Shown piece by piece: positions 1-5,405 of a stretch of 5,648 nt of DNA (the stretch's first letter is position 1; the number at the start of each line of letters is the position of its first letter). The position numbers were made by a program, and so were the translations under genes. The notes below the pieces were generated by a model. It searched no databases. It saw only the letters and a list, made by a program, of their open reading frames with translations, and was not told the origin of the DNA. The DNA comes from Desulfobulbaceae bacterium. GTDB taxonomy: Bacteria; Desulfobacterota; Desulfobulbia; Desulfobulbales; Desulfocapsaceae. The DNA is taken from assembly GCA_027067035.1 (NCBI GenBank), contig JAMOMO010000454.1, positions 1 through 5,648 on the forward strand, in the 5' to 3' direction.

Positions 1-1
1 C

Positions 2-364
2 GGGGAGGACACCATTTCCTGTGTCATGGCACGGATGCACAACTGGAAGGTGTGGTCGTTTCCTGATATTGAGGTGGTGCATCTACGCCCAACCGGAACA
101 GGAGCTGTCAACAATATCCTCTCTGTCCGCTTTAAACAGGGAATATGTGAGTATAACCTGAGGAGTCAACCGCTTTTTTTCATCCTGAAGATCATCCGCA
201 GAGCTGTTCTGGAAAGGCCCTATCTTCTGGGCAGTCTGTTCCGGTTAAGCGGCTATGTATGGGCAGCATTACGGGGGGATAAGACCATACTGCCGCCAGA
301 TGTTGTCACATTTCTCAGAAAAGAACAACTGCGTCGTGTGTTCAGGGGAAATGCAGTAGAGTAG
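2..364 (+). CDS. Family 2 glycosyltransferase, C-terminal fragment (5' end outside window)
   Basis: The reading frame is open from the left edge to a TAG stop at 362-364, so only the last 120 residues are present and the ATG at 26 is internal. The first visible residues are GEDT, matching the G-E-D motif that follows the catalytic core in many GT-A fold family 2 transferases and contributes the acceptor-activating acidic residues. A W-K-V-W-S-F-P-D stretch and a V-x-H-x-R-P-T-G segment follow, which is the usual order in membrane-associated EPS glycosyltransferases. The tail is basic and partly hydrophobic (FFILKIIRRAVL, then YLLGSLFRLSGYVWAAL) and ends near K-E-Q-L-R-R-V-F, typical of this EPS subgroup. 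It probably adds a sugar to a lipid-linked repeat unit at the cytoplasmic membrane; donor and acceptor cannot be inferred. It converges on the minus-strand PssE-like gene with a 34-bp gap. Confidence 0.85.
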   Translation, partial: GEDTISCVMARMHNWKVWSFPDIEVVHLRPTGTGAVNNILSVRFKQGICEYNLRSQPLFFILKIIRRAVLERPYLLGSLFRLSGYVWAALRGDKTILPPDVVTFLRKEQLRRVFRGNAVE

Positions 365-398
365 GCTGAAAAAAAACCGTTTCCACGCACAGGCGGCA

Positions 399-896
399 TC
401 AGCTGTTTAGAATAAAGTCCCTGATGACCCTTATAAGACGTTCTTCGGCATATGGTTCCACAGTTTCTGTCTCAACCACGTCACGACTCGCATTCCAGCT
501 GTCAATCATTCCGGCAACGGCATGTTCATCTTCTGCCACCAAAACACCTTTTCGTGCGGAGAATCTCCTTGCAGTAGCCACCTGATGGTCATTTCTATGC
601 TCCTGGAAAACTGCCAGCCGGGCCAGAATCAGGACTGGTGTGGACAGCTCCAGGGCAGTGATGATGGAACCCATACCCGCATGGGCAATGATTAAATCCG
701 CCTCATCGCACATCTCATGGTACTGCTGCGGACTTATAAACTCCTCCCACTCAAAGTGCCGTGGCCGGTAGCCATTCGGTCCGACGGGTCCAATCTGACC
801 AAAGACGCTGCAGTTGCCGTTTTTTTCACACCAGCTGTCAACAGCCTGTACCAGGCGGGGAAAGGGGAGTTCATTGCCAACGGTGAGAAAGATCAT
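399..896 (-). CDS. pssE: PssE/Alg13-like glycosyltransferase subunit (UDP-sugar-binding half)
   Basis: This 165-residue protein begins with MIFLTVGN and P-F-x-R-L, the usual opening of Alg13/PssE/Cps14G proteins, which equal the C-terminal half of GT28 (MurG-like) enzymes. Other family marks are the HAGMGS loop (residues 72-77), where the donor nucleotide sugar binds, and E-H-R-N-D-H-Q (99-105) followed by A-T-A-R-R, corresponding to the conserved N-x-H-Q helix. Length is normal for the family. In this family the protein is soluble and works only with its membrane-associated partner, PssD/Alg14, which is encoded directly upstream. The two genes overlap by 4 bp as ATGA (893-896), so translation is probably coupled; only a weak purine stretch (AAGGGACGG) precedes the start. 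Expected role: transfer of a sugar, often glucose or galactose in known pairs, onto a lipid-linked intermediate. The sugar identity here is unknown. Confidence 0.9.
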   Translation of the reverse strand: MIFLTVGNELPFPRLVQAVDSWCEKNGNCSVFGQIGPVGPNGYRPRHFEWEEFISPQQYHEMCDEADLIIAHAGMGSIITALELSTPVLILARLAVFQEHRNDHQVATARRFSARKGVLVAEDEHAVAGMIDSWNASRDVVETETVEPYAEERLIRVIRDFILNS

Positions 897-1393
897 ACAA
901 CCGTCCCTTCGTAGCGTAACTTTCCATTCCTGTTATCTTTTTTCACAAGATGCTCCCATTGAGTCAACCAGAGATCAGCACATCCGGCAACTTTTTCACC
1001 TGACAGTGAAAGCTCCTCCGCATTGGCAATACTGTCAAGCCAGATTGTTCTGGCTCCCAGCAGTTTTCCCAACCTGAGTGCAAAAAAACCACAGGCCGCA
1101 CCGGTGGAAATAATAACATGGGGCCGCACTCTGATCAGTATCAGCAGAACCTGCAGCACCTGGCGTATCAACTTGATCTTTTCCCAGCGTGAAGCCTCCA
1201 CAACCGCATAAAATGGAGGCGCCTCCCTCCCGGCCTGCTGGGCTTCCTCCTGTAACTCGTTTTCACGGGCCGCGGAAGTGGTGACATAGGTCACAAGACA
1301 TCCTTCCCATGCCGGTTGCAGACGCCTGAGCTCAACCCAGTGACCTCCTGACGATGCAATGGCCAGAACCCGAATCTGTTGTATCTTCTTCAT
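893..1393 (-). CDS. pssD: PssD/Alg14-like glycosyltransferase subunit (membrane-associated acceptor half)
   Basis: This 166-residue protein matches the Alg14/PssD/Cps14F family. It has the glycine-rich SSGGHW motif at residues 14-19, following a short beta strand (VLAIA). A hydrophobic helix (about 78-89, VLQVLLILIRVR) probably sits on the membrane. The S-T-G-A-A-C-G loop lies at 96-102, and W-L-D-S-I-A-N-A-E-E-L-S-L-S-G at 118-132 carries the family's conserved S-x-x-x-x-x-x-L-S-L-(T/S)-G stretch. The end (T-Q-W-E ... Y-E-G-T-V-V) is also typical. It supplies the acceptor-binding, membrane-recruiting half of a two-protein GT28-type transferase; the PssE-like gene next to it gives the donor-binding half. 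A good Shine-Dalgarno (AGGAGA at 1402-1397) lies 3 nt before the ATG. It follows the upstream GT2 gene after 118 bp, which leaves room for separate control. Confidence 0.9.
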   Translation of the reverse strand: MKKIQQIRVLAIASSGGHWVELRRLQPAWEGCLVTYVTTSAARENELQEEAQQAGREAPPFYAVVEASRWEKIKLIRQVLQVLLILIRVRPHVIISTGAACGFFALRLGKLLGARTIWLDSIANAEELSLSGEKVAGCADLWLTQWEHLVKKDNRNGKLRYEGTVV

Positions 1394-1480
1394 GCTTCTC
1401 CTGCAGAGACCGTTAGGCTATTCCTGGATCCGTGACAGAAATCTGATAATAAAAAGATCGACATACTGACTTCATCTAGT

Positions 1481-1511
1481 AAAAAAACATCTTTCATGGT
1501 TCTTCACCACG
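1481..1511 (-). terminator. Possible weak rho-independent terminator after the GT2 gene
   Basis: Directly after the GT2 stop codon, the minus strand reads CGTGGT, a 5-nt loop (GAAGA), then ACCATG: a 6-bp stem with one G-U pair. Seven bases further on is a run of seven T (1487-1481). The order hairpin-then-T-run is right for an intrinsic terminator. The stem is short and AT-containing and the run is not immediately adjacent, so at best it would be partial. It may weaken read-through from the wzy-GT2 part into pssD-pssE. Confidence 0.25.
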
Positions 1512-2477
1512 TCATGCGGCATTGCCCCGCGGAGCGCCGGGTGGAGAACCAGGATGCAACCATTCCTTTCTGCGCTTCCACACCTCCCGCCACATTATTG
1601 CGGGTTCTCTGGATGCTTCTCTCCCCGCCAGCAGCAGGAGCGTGTGTACAATGTAACGCGATAAGGGCCAGCAGGCAAACAGGATACATCCCACCGTGAC
1701 AACCCCCCGCGCAAAATGTCTGTGAATGAGCAGCATTTTTGCCCTGATAAGTTTCACCATTTTATCGGCGGGCACTGTTTCAGAAACGCCGCCATAATGC
1801 ACAATGACAGCACTTGAGCTGACCACCGGCTGCGCCCCTCTCTTCCCGGCACGCAGACAGAGATCAGCCTCTTCTCCATACATAAAAAATTCAGGATCGA
1901 ATCCCTGCAGATCCTTCCATAATTTCCGTGTTATCAACAAAAAACAGCCGGAGACAATATCCACTTCACGGATTCCTTCCCTGTTCCACCCCCCGATACC
2001 TTCCGGATTAAACAAATTCGTCTTTCTGAAAAGAGATGATAACCCGACCGCCTGACTCAGCAGACTCCAGAGTGTCTGCCGCTGCCAGCATGAATAGGGA
2101 TTGAGGCTTCCGTCCTTAAAAACAGTTTTTCCGCCCCATATACCCGCTGCAGGAAACTCCCCGGCAAATGAAAGCAAGCGCTCTATGGCATGATCAAGGA
2201 CAATTGTATCAGGATTCAGGAGGAGCAGATATTCTCCCCTGGCCTGTCCGGCCGCCAGATTATTTCCGGCAGCAAATCCCAGGTTACGTTCTGAAGAGAT
2301 CATGTGGATTTTCTCTCCAAACAGTGCCGTTATCCTTTCAACTGAATTATCGTGAGAGGCGTTATCAAGCAGAATCACTTCAAAGTCATCTGTTTCAGCT
2401 TCCCTGAAAACGGATTCCAGAGCAGCCAGAGTATAGTCACAGGTATTGTAATTAACAATTATGATGGATAACAGCAT
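1512..2477 (-). CDS. Family 2 glycosyltransferase, rhamnosyltransferase (WbbL)-like
   Basis: This complete 321-residue GT-A fold enzyme opens with LSIIIVNYNT (3-12), the standard nucleotide-sugar-binding strand. D-N-A-S (38-41) and R-N-L-G-F-A-A-G-N-N (64-73) follow, then N-P-D-T (88-91) in the DXD position that binds metal and donor diphosphate. The later motifs D-I-V-S-G-C-F-L-L (173-181), F-D-P-E-F-F-M-Y-G-E-E-A-D-L-C-L-R (193-209) and V-H-Y-G-G (226-230) are typical of WbbL-like rhamnosyltransferases, although the same fold uses other sugars. Residues about 258-285 are hydrophobic, suggesting a membrane-associated C terminus, followed by a basic, proline-rich tail of about 35 residues. 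A good Shine-Dalgarno (GGGGAG) lies 7 nt before the ATG. It sits between the Wzy-like gene (89 bp upstream) and pssD (118 bp downstream), on the same strand, and probably belongs to the same repeat-unit pathway. Confidence 0.9.
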   Translation of the reverse strand: MLLSIIIVNYNTCDYTLAALESVFREAETDDFEVILLDNASHDNSVERITALFGEKIHMISSERNLGFAAGNNLAAGQARGEYLLLLNPDTIVLDHAIERLLSFAGEFPAAGIWGGKTVFKDGSLNPYSCWQRQTLWSLLSQAVGLSSLFRKTNLFNPEGIGGWNREGIREVDIVSGCFLLITRKLWKDLQGFDPEFFMYGEEADLCLRAGKRGAQPVVSSSAVIVHYGGVSETVPADKMVKLIRAKMLLIHRHFARGVVTVGCILFACWPLSRYIVHTLLLLAGREASREPAIMWREVWKRRKEWLHPGSPPGAPRGNAA

Positions 2478-2566
2478 TCATTCACTCCCCACACACCGGC
2501 AATCCGGAAAAAAACAGGGCTTATCTTTTCACACACCACACGACCACAGCACAGGGATCCTTCAGT

Positions 2567-3871
2567 TCATTCAGGAGAACAGTATTCGATTTCTCTCTGT
2601 TCATTGAGTTCATCCAGGGCAAAAGCACCTACGGCAATGGAGAGGTACAGGAGCATTGTTATCTGACCGAAATAGGCCACGGACAGAAACGAAATACAGT
2701 GCGCCAGCATCATGACAGCAAATCCCCACCACAACCACTGCTCTTCCACGCTGTCCTGATACTGAGAACATGCTCCCAGTGTTTTTACAACCTTATAGCA
2801 GAGCAGCACAAATAATAACATGGTAAAAACGCCTCCACGCACACCCACCAGTAAATAGTGATTTGTCACATCAGTAAAAGTTGCATGTGTATACGACCAG
2901 TACTTGCTGTGCCACTGCGGCCCGAGATCACCATAGCCGAGAAGCCACCAGTTCCAGAACTCCTTAACCGCGGCCTCCACCAGCAGGTATCGGTGCCATC
3001 CCGTGGAGCCGCTCTTCACGGATATACGCACATACAGAAGATGCCAGATGGGTGATTCACGAACAAAATGAATTATTGTCGCTGCTGTGAGAGAGAGCCA
3101 GAAGAGTTGTCTGCTGTACTGTTTCCACCTGAAAAAGAAAAGGAAGAAGATCACTCCGGCAAGAACCACGATGGGCCCGCTTGAAGAGGAGGTGTAAACG
3201 AAAAAGACACAGCAGATGACGACCACAAGCCTCCCCATTCCTCCACTGCTTTTATATTTTGCCCAGAGTATGGGAACCAGAGCTGCAGCGAATGAGCCGA
3301 AGAGAATGGCATGACTGAATGTTGCAGAAGTCCTTATTTCTCCATTGCGCATGGAGATTGCACTGCGCCCGAGGAGAGCAAACAGATTACTGGCGGAATA
3401 GTACTCGAAGATAATAAACGGCAGCAGCACTATCACACAGATGGAAAATGTCTTTACTATTAATCTGAGGCTGTCTTTTGAAGAAATAGCATTTCTGAGC
3501 ACAACATACAGCACCACACTATCGACAAAATTCCCGCTTTTAAAGATAAAGGCTCCTGCTTTGTTCTGGCTGGCCAGAATATAAACCACTGCTCCCAGGA
3601 CATTGTAGAAGATAAAGAGCCTGTCTATTGAGTTCATTCGAACCCGGTCACTGTCACCACTGAGATAGATCCTGATCAGTGCAACCAGAGCCACAACTCT
3701 CACCGCATAGAAATCCAGTGTCATCACCTGTATGGAAATATCCGCAGGTAAAAAACACATGGCAATGATCAGCGGAACTATAATGTTTTCTCTTTTAACA
3801 GCTACAATTGCCACACACAGAAAGAACAGCAGCAGCGAAAAAGCGGGGGTCACACCACTCAAATCCGACAC
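2567..3871 (-). CDS. Wzy/O-antigen ligase-family polysaccharide polymerase or ligase
   Basis: This polytopic protein is 434 residues if read from the first GTG. I count about 11-12 hydrophobic segments, for example around 9-25, 53-70, 84-101, 139-157, 185-203, 213-247, 257-270, 337-360, 380-397 and 401-418. A long polar loop (about 271-336) lies before the last three, which is the Wzy_C/WaaL plan. Family-like marks are G-E-I-R-T-S-A-T-F-S-H-A-I-L-F-G (177-192), T-S-S-S-S-G-P (227-233), H-R-Y ... L-L-G-Y-G (293-314) in the big loop, and T-N-H-Y-L ... G-V-R-G-G (336-347). It should act on undecaprenyl-linked glycan at the periplasmic face; polymerase versus ligase cannot be decided from sequence, though the EPS context favours polymerase. 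The start is uncertain. The GTG at 3871 follows an in-frame TGA and overlaps the best Shine-Dalgarno, so a TTG at 3862 (431 residues) may be the true start. It is the first gene of the minus-strand group. Confidence 0.85.
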   Translation of the reverse strand: MSDLSGVTPAFSLLLFFLCVAIVAVKRENIIVPLIIAMCFLPADISIQVMTLDFYAVRVVALVALIRIYLSGDSDRVRMNSIDRLFIFYNVLGAVVYILASQNKAGAFIFKSGNFVDSVVLYVVLRNAISSKDSLRLIVKTFSICVIVLLPFIIFEYYSASNLFALLGRSAISMRNGEIRTSATFSHAILFGSFAAALVPILWAKYKSSGGMGRLVVVICCVFFVYTSSSSGPIVVLAGVIFFLFFFRWKQYSRQLFWLSLTAATIIHFVRESPIWHLLYVRISVKSGSTGWHRYLLVEAAVKEFWNWWLLGYGDLGPQWHSKYWSYTHATFTDVTNHYLLVGVRGGVFTMLLFVLLCYKVVKTLGACSQYQDSVEEQWLWWGFAVMMLAHCISFLSVAYFGQITMLLYLSIAVGAFALDELNEQREIEYCSPE

Positions 3872-3875
3872 CTCT
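3869..3875 (-). promoter_or_regulatory. Shine-Dalgarno that points to a TTG start for the Wzy-like gene
   Basis: On the minus strand, AGAGGTG (3875-3869) matches the anti-Shine-Dalgarno closely. It lies 6 nt before an in-frame TTG at 3862-3860, an ideal distance, whereas the annotated GTG (3871-3869) is inside the site itself. The next in-frame GTG (3853-3851) is 15 nt away, too far. If this is the functional site, the protein begins three codons later than the longest open frame. Confidence 0.5.
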
Positions 3876-3913
3876 CACCAGTAGACATCCAGAGAGATCT
3901 GAATAAAAATCAT

Positions 3914-3940
3914 CAGACAGGACAGGCAGGTCCTGCTCTG
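3914..3940 (-). terminator. Hairpin plus T-rich tail in the Wzy-gene leader (possible attenuator)
   Basis: CAGGAC (3918-3923) and GTCCTG (3930-3935) form a perfect 6-bp stem around a 6-nt loop. A further CAG/CTG pairing (3914-3916 with 3938-3940) closes over a small asymmetric bulge. Read on the minus strand, the stem is followed within 4 nt by TTTTTATT (3910-3903), so it resembles an intrinsic terminator lying about 40 bp before the Wzy-like start. An alternative, mutually exclusive fold is the overlapping palindrome GCAGGTCCTGC (3926-3936). A leader terminator with a competing fold would fit attenuation, but no leader peptide or ligand motif was recognised. Confidence 0.35.
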
Positions 3941-3959
3941 CTTATGGTACATCCATAAG
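3941..3959. repeat. Perfect 7-5-7 inverted repeat CTTATGG-N5-CCATAAG
   Basis: The arms CTTATGG (3941-3947) and CCATAAG (3953-3959) are exact reverse complements around TACAT. This 19-bp dyad has the size and spacing of a binding site for a dimeric helix-turn-helix regulator, or it could form a small RNA hairpin in the Wzy-gene leader. It abuts the hairpin at 3914-3940, and its right arm runs into a Shine-Dalgarno-like AAGGAGG (3957-3963, plus strand). No known regulator consensus is claimed. Confidence 0.6.
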
Positions 3960-4012
3960 GAGGCACTTCATTCAATACTATTTCCGACACTTGTCACACC
4001 ATGCATCCCGAC

Positions 4013-4030
4013 CTTCCACAGCTGCGGAAG
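4013..4030. repeat. 18-bp spacerless dyad CTTCC-A-CAGCTG-C-GGAAG
   Basis: CTTCC (4013-4017), a central CAGCTG (4019-4024) and GGAAG (4026-4030) make an 18-bp palindrome with a single mismatched pair (A4018/C4025), so 16 of 18 bases are symmetric. The lack of a loop makes an RNA hairpin less likely and a protein operator more likely. It lies about 140-160 bp from both flanking starts, near the middle of the divergent region, where a shared regulator could act on both sides. Confidence 0.5.
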
Positions 4031-4095
4031 ATACCGTCAAAAACAAACGACGGATTCAATAAGATTGAGCAATTCAACAACCGGCATGGTAATGT

Positions 4096-4111
4096 TGGAA
4101 CTCCTGTTACA
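4096..4111 (+). promoter_or_regulatory. Weak sigma-54-like promoter candidate for the SGNH gene
   Basis: TGGAAC, five bases, then TTACA resembles the -24/-12 sigma-54 consensus (TGGCAC-N5-TTGCA) with correct spacing. It starts 81 bp, and ends about 65 bp, before the SGNH start codon. Two bases differ, and one is the G of the near-invariant GC at -12, which argues against function. It is listed because no better sigma-70 promoter was found on this side; a GATAAT at 4122-4127 lacks a matching -35 box. Confidence 0.2.
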
Positions 4112-4176
4112 CATTGTACGCGATAATAATGCCACACACAAACACTGTTCTGCAAGAAAGAGGACGTGACTGCATT

Positions 4177-4938
4177 ATGTTTAAAAACCATTCGCACCGC
4201 AGCAGATCCCTTCTGTATTCCCTTGTTGTTATCCTTGTCCTGGCAGCAGGTCTCAGCATCGGCTATTCAGTCAACAGCTATAAAAAAGCCAAACTCGCCC
4301 GCCTGGACAACTGTTCCCCCACAGCCGGAAATATTCCACAGACCACAGCAAATCCCACGGCTGAACGGGTGGTTCTGATAGGAGATTCACGAATCCTGGA
4401 ATGGGGAAAACCTGACCTGGGAGAGAAGGTTGAAGTCATCAATCTTGGAGTTGCGGGTGAAACCACCGGAGAGACCCTTTGCAGAATAGATGACCGGCTG
4501 CTGAGCCTGACTCCGGACTGGTATATTGTCGAGGTTGGCATAAATGATATGGTTGCTGCAAGTATGCTCAGCAGAGAAGAGCAAAAAAAGATTCTTGGTC
4601 AAAGTCTGCACAACATAAAACAGATTGCAGCAAGGCTTTCATCCGGAAAAAGCAAGGTGCTGCTACTGACCGTTCCGCCCCCCATATCACCGGACATAAT
4701 ACGATCCCTTGTCTGGGGAAACAGCATCGAAGAGATAACAGAAGAGTTGTCATATGCCCTGCTTAATGAACTCCCTGAGAATATCCATGTGTATGACATG
4801 AAAAAAATATTCTTTGACCGCAACACACATTCCTGGAAAACCGGACTCTCCAGAAATGCATTGCACTGGAACAGCAAAGGCTATGCTATACTCAACACTG
4901 AAGTCATGGAAATCCTGTTCAATCAACCGCCACACTGA
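4177..4938 (+). CDS. Membrane-anchored SGNH/GDSL-type hydrolase (putative glycan esterase)
   Basis: From the ATG at 4177 the protein has 253 residues. A basic N terminus (MFKNHSHRSR) precedes one hydrophobic segment (about 12-32), so the rest probably faces the periplasm as an anchored domain. SGNH blocks are clear: V-V-L-I-G-D-S-R (65-72, nucleophile Ser71), I-N-L-G-V-A-G-E-T (88-96, oxyanion Gly91), E-V-G-I-N-D-M (119-125, Asn123) and N-A-L-H-W-N-S-K-G-Y (227-236, catalytic His230). The Asp normally three residues before that His is Asn227, so the triad may be a Ser-His dyad or altered. In-frame ATG 4129 and TTG 4114 give longer products but lack a Shine-Dalgarno and would put extra polar residues before the anchor. 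4177 is preceded by AAGAGGA at a long 12-nt spacing. Next to an acyltransferase in an EPS locus, removal of acetyl groups from glycan is the likeliest role; lipase or transferase activity is possible. Confidence 0.8.
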   Translation: MFKNHSHRSRSLLYSLVVILVLAAGLSIGYSVNSYKKAKLARLDNCSPTAGNIPQTTANPTAERVVLIGDSRILEWGKPDLGEKVEVINLGVAGETTGETLCRIDDRLLSLTPDWYIVEVGINDMVAASMLSREEQKKILGQSLHNIKQIAARLSSGKSKVLLLTVPPPISPDIIRSLVWGNSIEEITEELSYALLNELPENIHVYDMKKIFFDRNTHSWKTGLSRNALHWNSKGYAILNTEVMEILFNQPPH

Positions 4939-4967
4939 GAAAAAAACTCAAAACATCATATCAGAAA

Positions 4968-5405
4968 ATGTTTACCAACAAGGCCATTCAAAAATTATTA
5001 TTCCATATTCGTCACCTGCTTATTTATCTGCGAAATATTTATCTGACAAGAATCCACGGCATGACCATTGGCAAAGATGTCAGGATCTCACTCAAGGCAC
5101 ATCTTGATAAAACCAATCCGCGTGGTGTCATCATAGGTGACGGTTCATACCTGGCTTTCGGGGCAACCATCCTCTGTCACGACATGTCACGAAACATATT
5201 CAGTGATGTGAAAATAGGAAGAAACTGCTTCATCGGCGCACACAGCATCATACTCCCCGGGGTGACAATAGGAGATGAAGTGGTAGTGGCGGCAGGAGCA
5301 GTTGTGACAAAAGATATCGGGAACAATACAATGGTTGCCGGAAACCCGGCAAAACCGATACGGCAAAACATCAAGACAGGCAAATGGGGTATCCTGAAAC
5401 AGTGA
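4968..5405 (+). CDS. Hexapeptide-repeat (left-handed beta-helix) O-acyltransferase
   Basis: This 145-residue protein belongs to the LbH acyltransferase group (NodL/LacA/WcaF-like). An N-terminal basic, hydrophobic helix (about 5-30) precedes the beta-helix coils: M-T-I-G-K-D-V-R-I-S (32-41), V-I-I-G-D-G-S-Y-L-A-F-G-A (54-66), V-K-I-G-R-N-C-F-I-G-A (81-91), I-L-P-G-V-T-I-G-D-E-V-V-V-A-A-G-A-V-V-T-K-D (95-116) and the terminal A-G-N-P-A-K (124-129). H71-D72 within C-H-D-M-S-R holds the position of the catalytic His that activates the acceptor hydroxyl. It works as a trimer in this family, with acyl-CoA (usually acetyl-CoA) as donor in the cytoplasm. The size is short but complete. The ATG at 4968 is preferred because the helical leader is typical for EPS members, although no clear Shine-Dalgarno precedes it. 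It follows the SGNH gene by 29 bp, so the two are probably co-transcribed and may set the glycan's acylation together. Confidence 0.88.
   Translation: MFTNKAIQKLLFHIRHLLIYLRNIYLTRIHGMTIGKDVRISLKAHLDKTNPRGVIIGDGSYLAFGATILCHDMSRNIFSDVKIGRNCFIGAHSIILPGVTIGDEVVVAAGAVVTKDIGNNTMVAGNPAKPIRQNIKTGKWGILKQ

Larger units (their letters stand above)
3872..4176. promoter_or_regulatory. Divergent intergenic control region, rich in inverted repeats
   Basis: About 305 bp separate the divergent Wzy-like and SGNH genes, the largest non-coding stretch here and the obvious place for promoters of both units. I find no convincing coding sequence and no strong sigma-70 promoter on either strand. What stands out are dyads: a hairpin at 3914-3940, a perfect 7-5-7 inverted repeat at 3941-3959, an 18-bp spacerless dyad at 4013-4030, CCGTC/GACGG arms (4034-4038 and 4049-4053), and TCAAT-AAG-ATTGA (4056-4068). 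The hexamer ATTCAA also occurs three times (3970, 4054 and 4072). On the plus side, AAGAGGA (4158-4164) is the probable but distant ribosome-binding site of the SGNH gene. Listing it as regulatory is inferred from position and symmetry, not from a recognised regulator. Confidence 0.55.

Noticed and set aside
365..402. GCTGA (365-369) and TCAGC (398-402) inverted repeat with an A8 run between the convergent GT2 and PssE-like genes
   Set aside because: The stem is only 5 bp with a loop of 28 nt and the A-run sits inside the loop, so it does not form a credible terminator for either strand.
717..1211. Plus-strand open frames of 62-87 codons opposite the PssD/PssE-like genes
   Set aside because: They lie entirely antisense to two well-supported genes, have no recognisable motifs and follow the codon shadow of the real frames.
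2498..2516. CCGG-CAAT-CCGG followed by an A7 run in the gap between the Wzy-like and GT2 genes
   Set aside because: On the transcribed (minus) strand the T-run comes before the hairpin, the wrong order for an intrinsic terminator, and the stem is only 4 bp.
3944..3975. TTGAAT / TACCAT pair on the minus strand as a sigma-70 promoter for the Wzy-like gene
   Set aside because: The spacing is 20 bp and each box matches only 4 of 6 consensus bases.
3872..4176. JUMPstart/ops element (GGCGGTAG type) in the leader of the Wzy-like gene
   Set aside because: No match was found on either strand, so RfaH-type control cannot be claimed.
3994..4197. Minus-strand 67-codon open frame across the divergent region
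   Set aside because: It has no family resemblance, is cysteine-rich in a random-looking way, overlaps the SGNH start, and has no good ribosome-binding site.
4278..4935. Several minus-strand open frames opposite the SGNH gene
   Set aside because: Antisense shadows of a gene with intact SGNH blocks; none shows a domain or start signal.
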